Source: Candidatus Bipolaricaulota bacterium (GTDB lineage Bacteria; Bipolaricaulota; Bipolaricaulia; Bipolaricaulales; Bipolaricaulaceae). From it: a DNA stretch of 47,099 nucleotides. Where the stretch lies: positions 1-47,099 of the forward strand of contig CALKCH010000027.1 in assembly GCA_938083225.1 (NCBI GenBank), in the 5' to 3' direction. Made by a program: the position numbers and the translations under genes. The notes beneath the pieces are model-generated. The model made no database searches. It saw only the letters and a list, made by a program, of their open reading frames with translations, and was not told where the DNA came from. This document shows positions 39,063 to 47,044 of this stretch, piece after piece; positions within the stretch are counted from its first letter, which is position 1; every line of letters begins with the position of its first letter.

Positions 39063-40373
39063 TCATCCTTTCTCCGCGCCAAGCTTGGTCGCGGCTAGCC
39101 TGAGGCGCTCGGCCACGAGTTTTGGGCCGGCCATGGCCAGCACCTCGAACAGGCCAGGCCCCACCCGAGAACCGCTCACCACCACCCGCATGGGCAACGC
39201 CACAGCTTTGAGAGGTAGACCCAACCGCTCGAGCACAGCCCGCACCGCGGACTCGATCTCTGCGGGTCCGGGATCGGAGAGCTTCTCTACCGCCGCAGCC
39301 AAGCTCAGGAACACTGGCCCAAGCTCAGGCCGCAGGAGCTCGCGCGCATCCTCGGGCAGAGGAACTTCTCCCGGAAAGAGGAACCGGGCGCTGTGCGCCA
39401 GGTCCACTAAAGTGTGAGAACGGTCACGCAAGAGCTCCACGGCCCGGAAGAAACGCGCCTGAGGTAGGGCATCCACCTGCTCCGGCGCCGCCACCCCTTC
39501 GAGGACCAAAAATTCCCGCACCATCTCCGCCAGCTTTGGCACCGGAGTGCGCCGCATCCACTCCCGGTTGAGCCAGAGGAGCTTCTGCTCGTCGAACACG
39601 GATGGAGACTGCCCAACCCCGTTCAGGTCAAAGTATTGGATGAGTTCCTCCCGCGTGAAGATCTCCTGGTCCCCGTGGGACCAGCCCAGGCGGACCAGGA
39701 AGTTGACCATAGCTTGGGAAAGGATGCCCTGGCGTTTGTATTCCAAGACGGACAAGGCACCGTGGCGCTTGGAAAGCTTCGTGCGATCCGGCCCAAGGAT
39801 GAGAGGAATGTGGGCGAATTTGGGCGGAGCGAGGTCCAAAGCCCGGTAGATGTGCAGCTGTTTGGGGGTGTTGGGAAGATGCTCATCCCCGCGGATCACG
39901 TGGGTGATGCCCATCTCGGTGTCGTCCACTACACAGGCGAAGTTGTAGGTCGGAGTGCCATCGGAACGCAGGATCACCAGGTCTTTGAACTCCCGGTTTT
40001 GGAATTCCACCCGGCCAGCGATGAGGTCCTCCACCACCGTCACGCCCCCTTTAGGCATGGAAAACCAGAGAGCCCCATCGGCCTCATAAGCCGCACCGCG
40101 ACGCAAAAGTTCTTGGGCGTAACGCTGGTGCAGGTGAAATCGCTCGGTTTGCCGATAGAACTCGTCCCAGTCCAAACCCAGCCAGCGTAAGGAAGCAATA
40201 ATCTGGTCGATGGCCTCGTCGGTAGAGCGGGTGCGGTCCGTATCCTCGATGCGCAGGATAAAGGTTCCACCGTGGTGTCGAGCGAAAAGCCAGTTGAACA
40301 GCGCGGTGCGCGCCCCGCCCACGTGGAGATAGCCCGTGGGGCTAGGAGCAAATCTGACTCTTACCTTCTCCAT
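39063..40373 (-). CDS. gltX: Glutamyl-tRNA synthetase
   Basis: VRVRFAPSPTGYLHVGGARTALFNWLFARHHGGTFILRIEDTDRTRS...GPDRTKLSKRHGALSV. Confidence 0.97.
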   Translation of the reverse strand: MEKVRVRFAPSPTGYLHVGGARTALFNWLFARHHGGTFILRIEDTDRTRSTDEAIDQIIASLRWLGLDWDEFYRQTERFHLHQRYAQELLRRGAAYEADGALWFSMPKGGVTVVEDLIAGRVEFQNREFKDLVILRSDGTPTYNFACVVDDTEMGITHVIRGDEHLPNTPKQLHIYRALDLAPPKFAHIPLILGPDRTKLSKRHGALSVLEYKRQGILSQAMVNFLVRLGWSHGDQEIFTREELIQYFDLNGVGQSPSVFDEQKLLWLNREWMRRTPVPKLAEMVREFLVLEGVAAPEQVDALPQARFFRAVELLRDRSHTLVDLAHSARFLFPGEVPLPEDARELLRPELGPVFLSLAAAVEKLSDPGPAEIESAVRAVLERLGLPLKAVALPMRVVVSGSRVGPGLFEVLAMAGPKLVAERLRLAATKLGAEKG

Positions 40374-40416
40374 GAGTTTCGATTTTAGCGAATCCTCCGC
40401 ACTCCCCCAATCCCTT

Positions 40417-40444
40417 TTGTCACCCAGCCTCTCCGGGCTATGAT
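40417..40444 (+). promoter_or_regulatory. Predicted promoter TTGTCA-16nt-TATGAT for argF
   Basis: TTGTCA 40417-40422, TATGAT 40439-40444; SD AAAGGAGGGG and ATG 40473. Confidence 0.6.
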
Positions 40445-40472
40445 GGCCGCAAAAAGTACCAAAGGAGGGGCA

Positions 40473-41393
40473 ATGAAACGGGATCTCGTGAGCTTCGTGG
40501 ACTGGTCTGCAGAGGAGATCTGGGAAGTCTTGGAACTGGGCCTACACCTGAAGCGCGAGCAGCGCGCCGGCATTCGCCACGATCACATCTTGCGTGGGAA
40601 AACCCTGGCCATGGTCTTCCAGAAGCCTTCCCTGCGCACCCGTGTGTCCTTCGAGGTGGGAATGTGGCAATTGGGCGGCTGTGCCCTGTACCTCGGTCCG
40701 GAGGACATCAAGCTCGGCCAGCGGGAAACCGTGGAGGATGTGGCCTTGAACCTCTCCCGCTACGTGGACGGAATCATGGCCCGCGTGTTCGGCCACGAGA
40801 TCGTGGAAGAATTGGCCCGTTTCGCCACCGTGCCCGTGGTCAACGGCCTTTCTGACCTTTTGCACCCTTGCCAGGTCCTGGCGGATATGCTCACCATTTG
40901 GGAGAAAAAGCGGAGGCTTTCCGGGCTGACCCTGAGCTTCATCGGGGACGGCAACAACGTGGCCAACTCCCTCATCGAAGCCTCGGCAAAACTGAGGATC
41001 CATTTTCGCATTGCCTGCCCTGAGGGGCACGAGCCCAGCGCCCGCATCGTGGCCGAGGCCCGCGCCCTCGGCGCAGAAATTGAGATTCTGCGCGACCCGA
41101 AACAGGCAGCCCAGGATGCGGATGTTCTGTACACCGACGTGTGGACGAGCATGGGCCAAGAAGCCGAGGCTGAAATTCGCCGCCAGAAATTCCGGGGCTA
41201 CACCGTGGATCTGGACCTTCTCTCCCTGGCAAAACCCGAGGCCCTGGTCATGCATTGTTTGCCTGCCCACTACGGAGAGGAGATCACCTATGAGGCCGCG
41301 CGCAGCAAGAACTCCGTGATTTTTGACCAAGCCGAGAACCGTCTGCACGCGCAAAAGGCTGTGCTGGCCCTCCTTTTGGGCGGGAAGGTCTAG
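40473..41393 (+). CDS. argF: Ornithine carbamoyltransferase
   Basis: MVFQKPSLRTRVSFEVGMWQLGG...RVFGHEIVEELARFATVPVVNGLSDLLHPCQVLADMLTI...MHCLPAHYGEEIT. Confidence 0.94.
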   Translation: MKRDLVSFVDWSAEEIWEVLELGLHLKREQRAGIRHDHILRGKTLAMVFQKPSLRTRVSFEVGMWQLGGCALYLGPEDIKLGQRETVEDVALNLSRYVDGIMARVFGHEIVEELARFATVPVVNGLSDLLHPCQVLADMLTIWEKKRRLSGLTLSFIGDGNNVANSLIEASAKLRIHFRIACPEGHEPSARIVAEARALGAEIEILRDPKQAAQDADVLYTDVWTSMGQEAEAEIRRQKFRGYTVDLDLLSLAKPEALVMHCLPAHYGEEITYEAARSKNSVIFDQAENRLHAQKAVLALLLGGKV

Positions 41394-44245
41394 GGGCGCA
41401 CCTCCACAAGATACTGGGTTTCACCGGTGAGGCCCGCGGAATCCGTGACCTGAAGGGTCACCAAGTAGAACCCGGGGGCGGGAAAGGTCCAGGTGACCCG
41501 TGCTCCTTCGGCGTCTGGGCGCCCGTCGCCATCAAAGTCCCAAGCGTAGCCCACGATTTCACCGTCGAATGCCTGGGAGAAGGTCCCGTCGAACAACACA
41601 GAGGCGCCAGCTCGGGGGATGCTGGGCGTCCATACGAACTCGGCCAAGGGCGGCTGGATCATGATCAGCGGGCGCGGCCGCTCCCGCACCCCGAAACTGA
41701 CCGTGATTTTCTGACCCGGACGAAGAGCGAGATCCAGGGCCTGAGGAGTGGTCAGCTCGTGTCGGGGAGGAAGCAATTCGGGTAGAAGCTCCACCCTGTA
41801 CGCTCCAGGAAAGAGCTCCGTCCACCCAAAACGTCCCGCAACATCGGAGAGGAGTTCCAGGCTCAGACCGGGCGAAACGACACGCACCAAAACTCGAGCC
41901 AAGCCTGGCTCGCCTGGGTCTCTCTTTCCATCTCCGTCGGCATCGAGAAACACTTCGCCCTCAAGTTCTGCCCAAGGCAAAACCCCAAGGGAAATGCGGG
42001 TTTCCTCGGCTAAAGCGACCGTCACCGGGAATTCTCGTGTGGGCGCACCGTACCCCTGGGGTAAGCTCGTGATGGCCAGTGTGTATGAGCCAGGTGGCAA
42101 GCCCGGAAACCGGAATTCTCCGGTTTTCCCGGTGGAGACCTGGTGAGTTTCCACGGAGAGGACCGCACCAGGTACACCGGGCTCGCCAGGATCCCGACGG
42201 CCATTTCCGTTCAAATCGGCAAACACTACTCCGGTGAGCATCCCGTAGATGGGCAGGAAAGGCGGGGCCCAGGAGAACGTGTAAGAGAAGCCAAAATTCA
42301 CACGCAACCTCGTGGGTTGCCCTTCCCCTTGCCAACGAGCTTCTGCGCCGAACTTGAGCACGAGAGGCGGCCCGGGAACGACGGAGATCTCCGCTTGGAC
42401 CACTCCCCCTGTGGGGCTGTGCTCCGCCCGGATAAAAAGTTTCTCCTGCACGGAAAAGGAAATGGTGGTATGAGCCTCCGTGCGTTCCTCTCCGGGGGCA
42501 AAGAAAAGCACCTGGCGGAGCTCTCCTGCCAAAGATACTCCTGGCGCGGCCTGAATGTTCAGCCATTCCTGGTACTCCTGGCGGACCCAGGTTTGACGGG
42601 AGAGGACGTCCTCGGTGCGGGTGTACATGCCTTTGGCCCCCAGAGTGAATCCGGCCTGGGAGAACGCGAGGCCTGCCTCGGCGGAAAGCGTGCGTTCCCC
42701 CGAAGTTGGGGGCCAGGAAATGTCCGCGACGCGGCGCAGGCCTAAACCAAAAGAGAAACTCCAGGCCCATGCAGGGGGCGAGAGGTTCCAGCTCACTTGC
42801 ACGCTTTGGGTTCCCCGGGTGAGAGGCGAGAGAGCCCGCAGGTTATCGCGCTCCCAGCTCAAGGTGAAGCGTAGTCCAGCCTCGGGGGCTCCCAGCCTCC
42901 CCGACAGAAGGGTTCCGGCCCGGTCCTGAACTAGCCCAGGAAATGCGGGATCGCTGGCATAACCCCGAGCTTCCAGAAAGAAAAGCTCCGGAACTTCCCA
43001 GGTCAAGGCCGTTTCCCCGGCAAACCGAGTGAGCCCCTGAACCAGGGCAGCTCCTGCGGCGAAGCGGAACCATAGATCCTCCAGGGCCTGCAAGGCCAGC
43101 CAAAGAGCTCCTCCACGGCTGTGCGTAGCCGAAGCCCTTTCCTCACGATAAGCCCAGCCCAGTTCGCCCCAGGCCGGCTGAAAGACCAAGGTTCCTGCGG
43201 CGCGGCCCGTTTCCTCTAGCCAGCCGGAGCCAAAATCTAGACGCGCACTGGGCAGGGAAACGTTTGCCTCTAACCCCCAGAAACTCAGAGGGGAGAAAAG
43301 TTCTCCGAAGGAAAAGCTCGTGCGACCGGCCGTAACCCCCCAATCCTCCCGAAGGTAGAGGGCCTGGAAATCCAGGAGGGCCAGGGGCTGAGAGGCCCAG
43401 GGCCCAGTCCACCGTCCTGAAAGCTCGAGGGCGCCGGAGAAGGCTGTGCCGCGGCCAGAAAAGCCCAGGACAGAGGTACCGCTTTCGGACAAAAAATCAT
43501 AAGAAAAGCGAGCGAAGCCTTGCGTGGCGAGCTCGGCCAAGGTCCGCACAGAAACTCGTTCGGGTCCAGGAGGAAGGACCTCCACGTACCAGGCGGAACG
43601 GACCTCCACTTCGGGAGCGGTCTCGGAGCGAGCCTGGGCCAGGACCACCTCCCGACCCACCCCTGCGGCCTCCGGGATCCACACGATCACCCGGACCTCG
43701 CCCCGCTCGCCGGGCGAAAGGGAAAGCGCGCTCGGCCGCACCGCCACCCGCCAACCGGAGGCGGTGCGCACGGAAACCGCCACCCGGTCCACCGCATTCC
43801 CCCGGTTCACCACCTGCACGGAAAACTCCAGGGCCTCGCCAGGCTGGCCGGCCTGAGGGGAAGGGGGGAAGAGCGCCAGGGCGGCCACGGCCTCCACCTC
43901 GATCTGCGCCTCGGATCCGACCTCTTGCCCATCCCAGCGGAGGCGCAGGCGCACCGGGTACGTCCCCCTTTGCGCCGTGCGGGGCACATGCAGGGCGCAA
44001 AAGAGGTACTCCTCCTCGCCCGGGCCGAGGACCAGGGTCGACGGAACCCCCAGGGCCTCCCAGCCTGCGGGGACCTCAAGTTCGAGGCTCACGGTGAGGG
44101 AGTTCGGCGAGAGGTTGGTGACCTGCCACACCTGCACGGCGAAGTCGCCGGGCCGGACGGTGGCGGGCGGGGAAAGGCGCCGGACCTGAAGGTCCTGGCC
44201 CAGGGCCAAAGCCCCGCATAGAGCGAGGAGGAAAAGCGCTCGCAT
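41390..44245 (-). CDS. Large secreted beta-barrel protein with N-terminal Ig-like (NEW3-like), two CnaB/SdrD-like and one C-terminal PKD domain; candidate usher-like translocon
   Basis: Signal peptide MRALFLLALCGALALG; LEVPAGWEALGVPSTLVLGPGEEEYLFCALHVPRTAQRGTYPVRLRL; long alternating-hydrophobicity barrel region; GVVFADLNGNGRRDPGEPGVPGAVLSVE and GEVFLDADGDGKRDPGEPGLARVLVRV; VGYAWDFDGDGRPDAEGARVTWTFPAPGFYLVTLQVTDSAG. Confidence 0.75.
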   Translation of the reverse strand: MRALFLLALCGALALGQDLQVRRLSPPATVRPGDFAVQVWQVTNLSPNSLTVSLELEVPAGWEALGVPSTLVLGPGEEEYLFCALHVPRTAQRGTYPVRLRLRWDGQEVGSEAQIEVEAVAALALFPPSPQAGQPGEALEFSVQVVNRGNAVDRVAVSVRTASGWRVAVRPSALSLSPGERGEVRVIVWIPEAAGVGREVVLAQARSETAPEVEVRSAWYVEVLPPGPERVSVRTLAELATQGFARFSYDFLSESGTSVLGFSGRGTAFSGALELSGRWTGPWASQPLALLDFQALYLREDWGVTAGRTSFSFGELFSPLSFWGLEANVSLPSARLDFGSGWLEETGRAAGTLVFQPAWGELGWAYREERASATHSRGGALWLALQALEDLWFRFAAGAALVQGLTRFAGETALTWEVPELFFLEARGYASDPAFPGLVQDRAGTLLSGRLGAPEAGLRFTLSWERDNLRALSPLTRGTQSVQVSWNLSPPAWAWSFSFGLGLRRVADISWPPTSGERTLSAEAGLAFSQAGFTLGAKGMYTRTEDVLSRQTWVRQEYQEWLNIQAAPGVSLAGELRQVLFFAPGEERTEAHTTISFSVQEKLFIRAEHSPTGGVVQAEISVVPGPPLVLKFGAEARWQGEGQPTRLRVNFGFSYTFSWAPPFLPIYGMLTGVVFADLNGNGRRDPGEPGVPGAVLSVETHQVSTGKTGEFRFPGLPPGSYTLAITSLPQGYGAPTREFPVTVALAEETRISLGVLPWAELEGEVFLDADGDGKRDPGEPGLARVLVRVVSPGLSLELLSDVAGRFGWTELFPGAYRVELLPELLPPRHELTTPQALDLALRPGQKITVSFGVRERPRPLIMIQPPLAEFVWTPSIPRAGASVLFDGTFSQAFDGEIVGYAWDFDGDGRPDAEGARVTWTFPAPGFYLVTLQVTDSAGLTGETQYLVEVRP

Positions 44246-44358
44246 CCCCCAGGATTGTGGGGCCAAGGGGCCCATGTTTCGGGGAGAAATGTCTGCGGTG
44301 CTCGGGAAGTTCGGCCCCGCTCCTGCAGCCTGCGCAGGCGAAGGACGGGGAACGCAAA

Positions 44359-45357
44359 CTATGGGGACAGCCGCTGGCGCAGAACCTCGAGGTCCTGCTC
44401 GTCCAGGACGCCGTCGTTGTTGAAGTCGAAGGCCCGGAGGTTGGCGCGCACGACGGGGTTCGTGAGGTTCTGAGCGAGGAGATCGATGTCGGAAAGATCA
44501 AAAACGCCGTCGCCGTTCACGTCGTCAAAAAATCCGTCGCCGTCCAGATCCTGGGGGGTTCCCAGCCCCTCCGCGAGGGGCAAAAGGTTAAGGGGGCGGA
44601 CCACCAGGCGCACCACGGCCGCAAGGAGGCTTTCCCCGCCGTAGTCCACGGTGGCCAGGACCTGGTAGACCCCGGGCGCAGGGCGAAAGTCCGTGTCCAC
44701 ACGGATCCAGCGCTCCGCGCCGGGAAGGCAGGGCACGGCGGGCGCGCGGGCCTCGGCCACGGTCCGACCCTGCACGTCCACCACCCGCAGGCTCGCCTTG
44801 ACCTCCCGCAGGTTTGCGCTGCCGGCGTTGGCGAACTTCACCCAGGCCCAAAGGGGGTTGAGGCCGCGGATCTCCAGGCCCCTCAGCTCGGCGCGAACCT
44901 CAGCCGGCTCCACCGTGACGTAGATCTTGATGCCGATGCGGCGGGTCACGGTGACCAGGACCCCTTGATAGGGCACAAGGCGGGGCTCCCCCTGCACGAA
45001 CACGATCGCCCAGGAGGTGCCGCGGGGAGCATCAGGGGGAACCTGCACGAGGCCCTGGATCTCCCGCACCTCGCCGGGGCCGAGCACAAGGGAGGTGGGA
45101 GCCACCCGGATCCAGCCGGCCGCGGAGCGCGCCAGCGTCCCCGGCTCATAGAACCGGTTCTCCCCGAAGGGGTCGCGGTCCCAGTCGCCGAGGTACAGGA
45201 CGATCTGCTCCGGCTGGGCGAGCTCGTTGCGCACCAGGAACGAGAAGGGAAGGACGGCGCCCGGCCGGGCCGCGAGGTCCACCTCCAGGAGGTTCACCTC
45301 GAACGCAAGGCCAAGAAAGCTCACCAGACACAGACCGAGGAGGAACATGCGCTGCAT
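44359..45357 (-). CDS. Secreted PapD-like/Ig-fold protein with C-terminal dockerin-type Ca2+ module
   Basis: Signal peptide MQRMFLLGLCLVSFLGLA; GWIRVAPTSLVLGPGEVREIQGLVQVPPDAPRGTSWAIVFVQGEP; DVNGDGVFDLSDIDLL and DFNNDGVLDEQDLEVL. Confidence 0.7.
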   Translation of the reverse strand: MQRMFLLGLCLVSFLGLAFEVNLLEVDLAARPGAVLPFSFLVRNELAQPEQIVLYLGDWDRDPFGENRFYEPGTLARSAAGWIRVAPTSLVLGPGEVREIQGLVQVPPDAPRGTSWAIVFVQGEPRLVPYQGVLVTVTRRIGIKIYVTVEPAEVRAELRGLEIRGLNPLWAWVKFANAGSANLREVKASLRVVDVQGRTVAEARAPAVPCLPGAERWIRVDTDFRPAPGVYQVLATVDYGGESLLAAVVRLVVRPLNLLPLAEGLGTPQDLDGDGFFDDVNGDGVFDLSDIDLLAQNLTNPVVRANLRAFDFNNDGVLDEQDLEVLRQRLSP

Positions 45358-45399
45358 ACGTAAGTCAATGTTCGGAGAGGAAAGGCCCGTCCACAAGGA

Positions 45400-46308
45400 C
45401 TAGGGGCTCGTAAGGGTGTAGCGGAAGTCCAGGGCGTAGGTGCCGGGCCAGGTGGTGTCGTAGTCCACAAGGAGGCGGAAGCTCAGGCTGAGTTTGGCCA
45501 CGCCGGCGGAGCCCCGGGCTACCTGACGCTCGAAGGTGGAAAGAGGGGTGAAGGTCTTCTCCACCGTGCTCACCGGGCCGTCGGCGGACTCCACCCGCCA
45601 AAGGAGGTGTTCACAGGGTTTCTTCGGGTCGGGAAGGTCGCCGGTGTAGCGCCAAGTGGCAGTCAGGGCGGCCACGGAGAGGGTCCAGGCGGTGGCGCTG
45701 CTCAGGCGCACGGTTTGGGCACTCAGGCGCTCCACATAGCCCCGGTCGTAGTCGGCCAAGGAGAGCGTCCCCAGGTCCACGGTGGAAGGAGCGAGCTCCA
45801 GGGACAGGCCCGTGCTGTAGTAAACGCGCACGGCCACCCAATCCAGGCGGATTCTATGAACAGCTCCACATTGGGCTCTCAAGCGCACGCGGAAAAGCCC
45901 AGTCCCAAACTCTGACGAATTCCAACTACGGCCCCATTCGTCCGTGGGGCCCCCCAAGATGTACGTGGCTTCGGTGGTTTGCAAGGCTCCCGTGCGGTAG
46001 CCTGTGGTCGTCCAGGAGTTTCCTCCATCCCAGGAAAGCTCGGCGTACAGGTAGGCAGCAGGTCCACCGGTTTTCCAAGCATCAAGGCGAAGTTCGATAC
46101 CCAGGATGATACTTCCCGCAGGGATAAACACAGCGTAACTCCAGTAGTCATGCACTTGGCCATTTCGGGCCTCGGCGAAAAGATTGTCATCATAATAAGC
46201 GCGGAACCCGTTCACAAAGGCCCCTGCATCGGCCGAAGGATCCAGCCAGCCGGTGTCCTGGGCCCAAAGGGGCAGGGCGAGAAGGATCAGTACCAAGAAG
46301 GCCAACAT
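45400..46308 (-). CDS. Secreted two-domain protein: N-terminal beta-sandwich-like domain plus C-terminal domain homologous to the 46383-46898 subunit
   Basis: Signal peptide MLAFLVLILLALPLWAQ; C-terminal STVDLGTLSLADYDRGYVERLSAQTVRLSSATAWTLSVAALTATW...LLVDYDTTWPGTYALDFRYTLTSP. Confidence 0.7.
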   Translation of the reverse strand: MLAFLVLILLALPLWAQDTGWLDPSADAGAFVNGFRAYYDDNLFAEARNGQVHDYWSYAVFIPAGSIILGIELRLDAWKTGGPAAYLYAELSWDGGNSWTTTGYRTGALQTTEATYILGGPTDEWGRSWNSSEFGTGLFRVRLRAQCGAVHRIRLDWVAVRVYYSTGLSLELAPSTVDLGTLSLADYDRGYVERLSAQTVRLSSATAWTLSVAALTATWRYTGDLPDPKKPCEHLLWRVESADGPVSTVEKTFTPLSTFERQVARGSAGVAKLSLSFRLLVDYDTTWPGTYALDFRYTLTSP

Positions 46309-46334
46309 GTTCCGCTCCACAAAAGGAAATGTTA

Positions 46335-46369
46335 GGGCAGCCCGGTTCTTTAGGGGAACCGGGCTGCCC
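46335..46369 (-). terminator. Perfect 14-bp intercistronic hairpin (partial terminator / mRNA stabiliser candidate)
   Basis: GGGCAGCCCGGTTC (46335-46348), 7-nt loop, GAACCGGGCTGCCC (46356-46369), between the two pilin-like genes. Confidence 0.6.
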
Positions 46370-46382
46370 GGACCATGCTGGG

Positions 46383-46898
46383 TCACGGCGCGGTGAGGGT
46401 GTAGGTGAAGCTGAGCGAGTAGTTGCCGGCCACGTCGTTGTCCCAGCTCACCAGGACCCGGAAGTCCATGGTGTGCTGGAAGTTCCCGCCGGGCTGGCCC
46501 TGGGCGACCGTGAACCCGGCCGTGGTCAAACCCGTCAGGGTCGAAAGCAGGTAGGTGATGCGCTCCGGCCGGTTCACGGCGGCCACGCGCAGCTCGAGAT
46601 CGCTTGCCGGCTTGGCCCATGGGCCAGTCCAGGTGGCGCTATCCGCGGCCACGGACAGGACCCAAGGCCGGTTGCTCCACACGTACACGATCTGCGCTTC
46701 CAAGGCGTCCTTGTACCCCAGGTCGTAGTCCGCGAGGGTGAGTGTGCCGAAGTTGATGGTGTTCACATCCAAGGAAAGCCGAATCAAGGTCGGCACCGTG
46801 AACACCGCCGTAGAGTTCGCCGTCACGCTCTGCGCCATCCCGCTCACCACGCCCAACGCTCCAGCCACCAAAACCGCCAAAACCTTCAAGCTCTTCAT
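46383..46898 (-). CDS. Small secreted beta-rich subunit, SCPU/pilin-like
   Basis: Signal peptide MKSLKVLAVLVAGALGVVSGMAQ; TAVFTVPTLIRLSLDVNTINFGTLTLADYDLGYKDALEAQIVYVWSNRPWVLSVAADSATW...FRVLVSWDNDVAGNYSLSFTYTLTAP. Confidence 0.7.
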   Translation of the reverse strand: MKSLKVLAVLVAGALGVVSGMAQSVTANSTAVFTVPTLIRLSLDVNTINFGTLTLADYDLGYKDALEAQIVYVWSNRPWVLSVAADSATWTGPWAKPASDLELRVAAVNRPERITYLLSTLTGLTTAGFTVAQGQPGGNFQHTMDFRVLVSWDNDVAGNYSLSFTYTLTAP

Positions 46899-46902
46899 TT
46901 GT

Positions 46903-46973
46903 GCACCTCCAAGAGAAGTTTTTCTTTACCGGGCCTCCTACCCGGGAGTTTTTTTGAACTTCTCTTGGGGTGC
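46903..46973 (-). promoter_or_regulatory. SD-sequestering hairpin (riboswitch expression platform)
   Basis: On the minus strand GCACC-CCAAGAGAAGTT (46973-46957) pairs with AACTTCTCTTGG-A-GGTGC (46920-46903); the SD GGAGGTG (46910-46904) lies within the 3' arm, 5 nt before ATG 46898. Confidence 0.8.
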
Positions 46974-46974
46974 T

Positions 46975-47044
46975 TCGGCAGCCCAGCCGTCCCTGAGGGA
47001 CCTGTGGCTTTGCGCCCCCGGATTGCTCCGGGTTTGCCTTTATC
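46975..47044 (-). ncRNA. GEMM-I (cyclic-di-GMP-I class) riboswitch aptamer
   Basis: Minus strand GATAAAGGCAAACCCGGAGCAATCCGGGGGCGCAAAGCCACAGGTCCCTCAGGGACGGCTGGGCTGCCGA: GGCAAACC, GNRA (GCAA)-capped P2, GCAAAGCC, P3 AGCC-A-CAG/CTG-GGCT, terminal TGCCGA. Confidence 0.88.

Noticed and set aside
44257-45363. 368-aa plus-strand ORF antisense to the PapD/dockerin-like gene.
   Set aside because: His/Gly/Lys-rich antisense artefact; the minus-strand reading has signal peptide and Ca2+-loop motifs.
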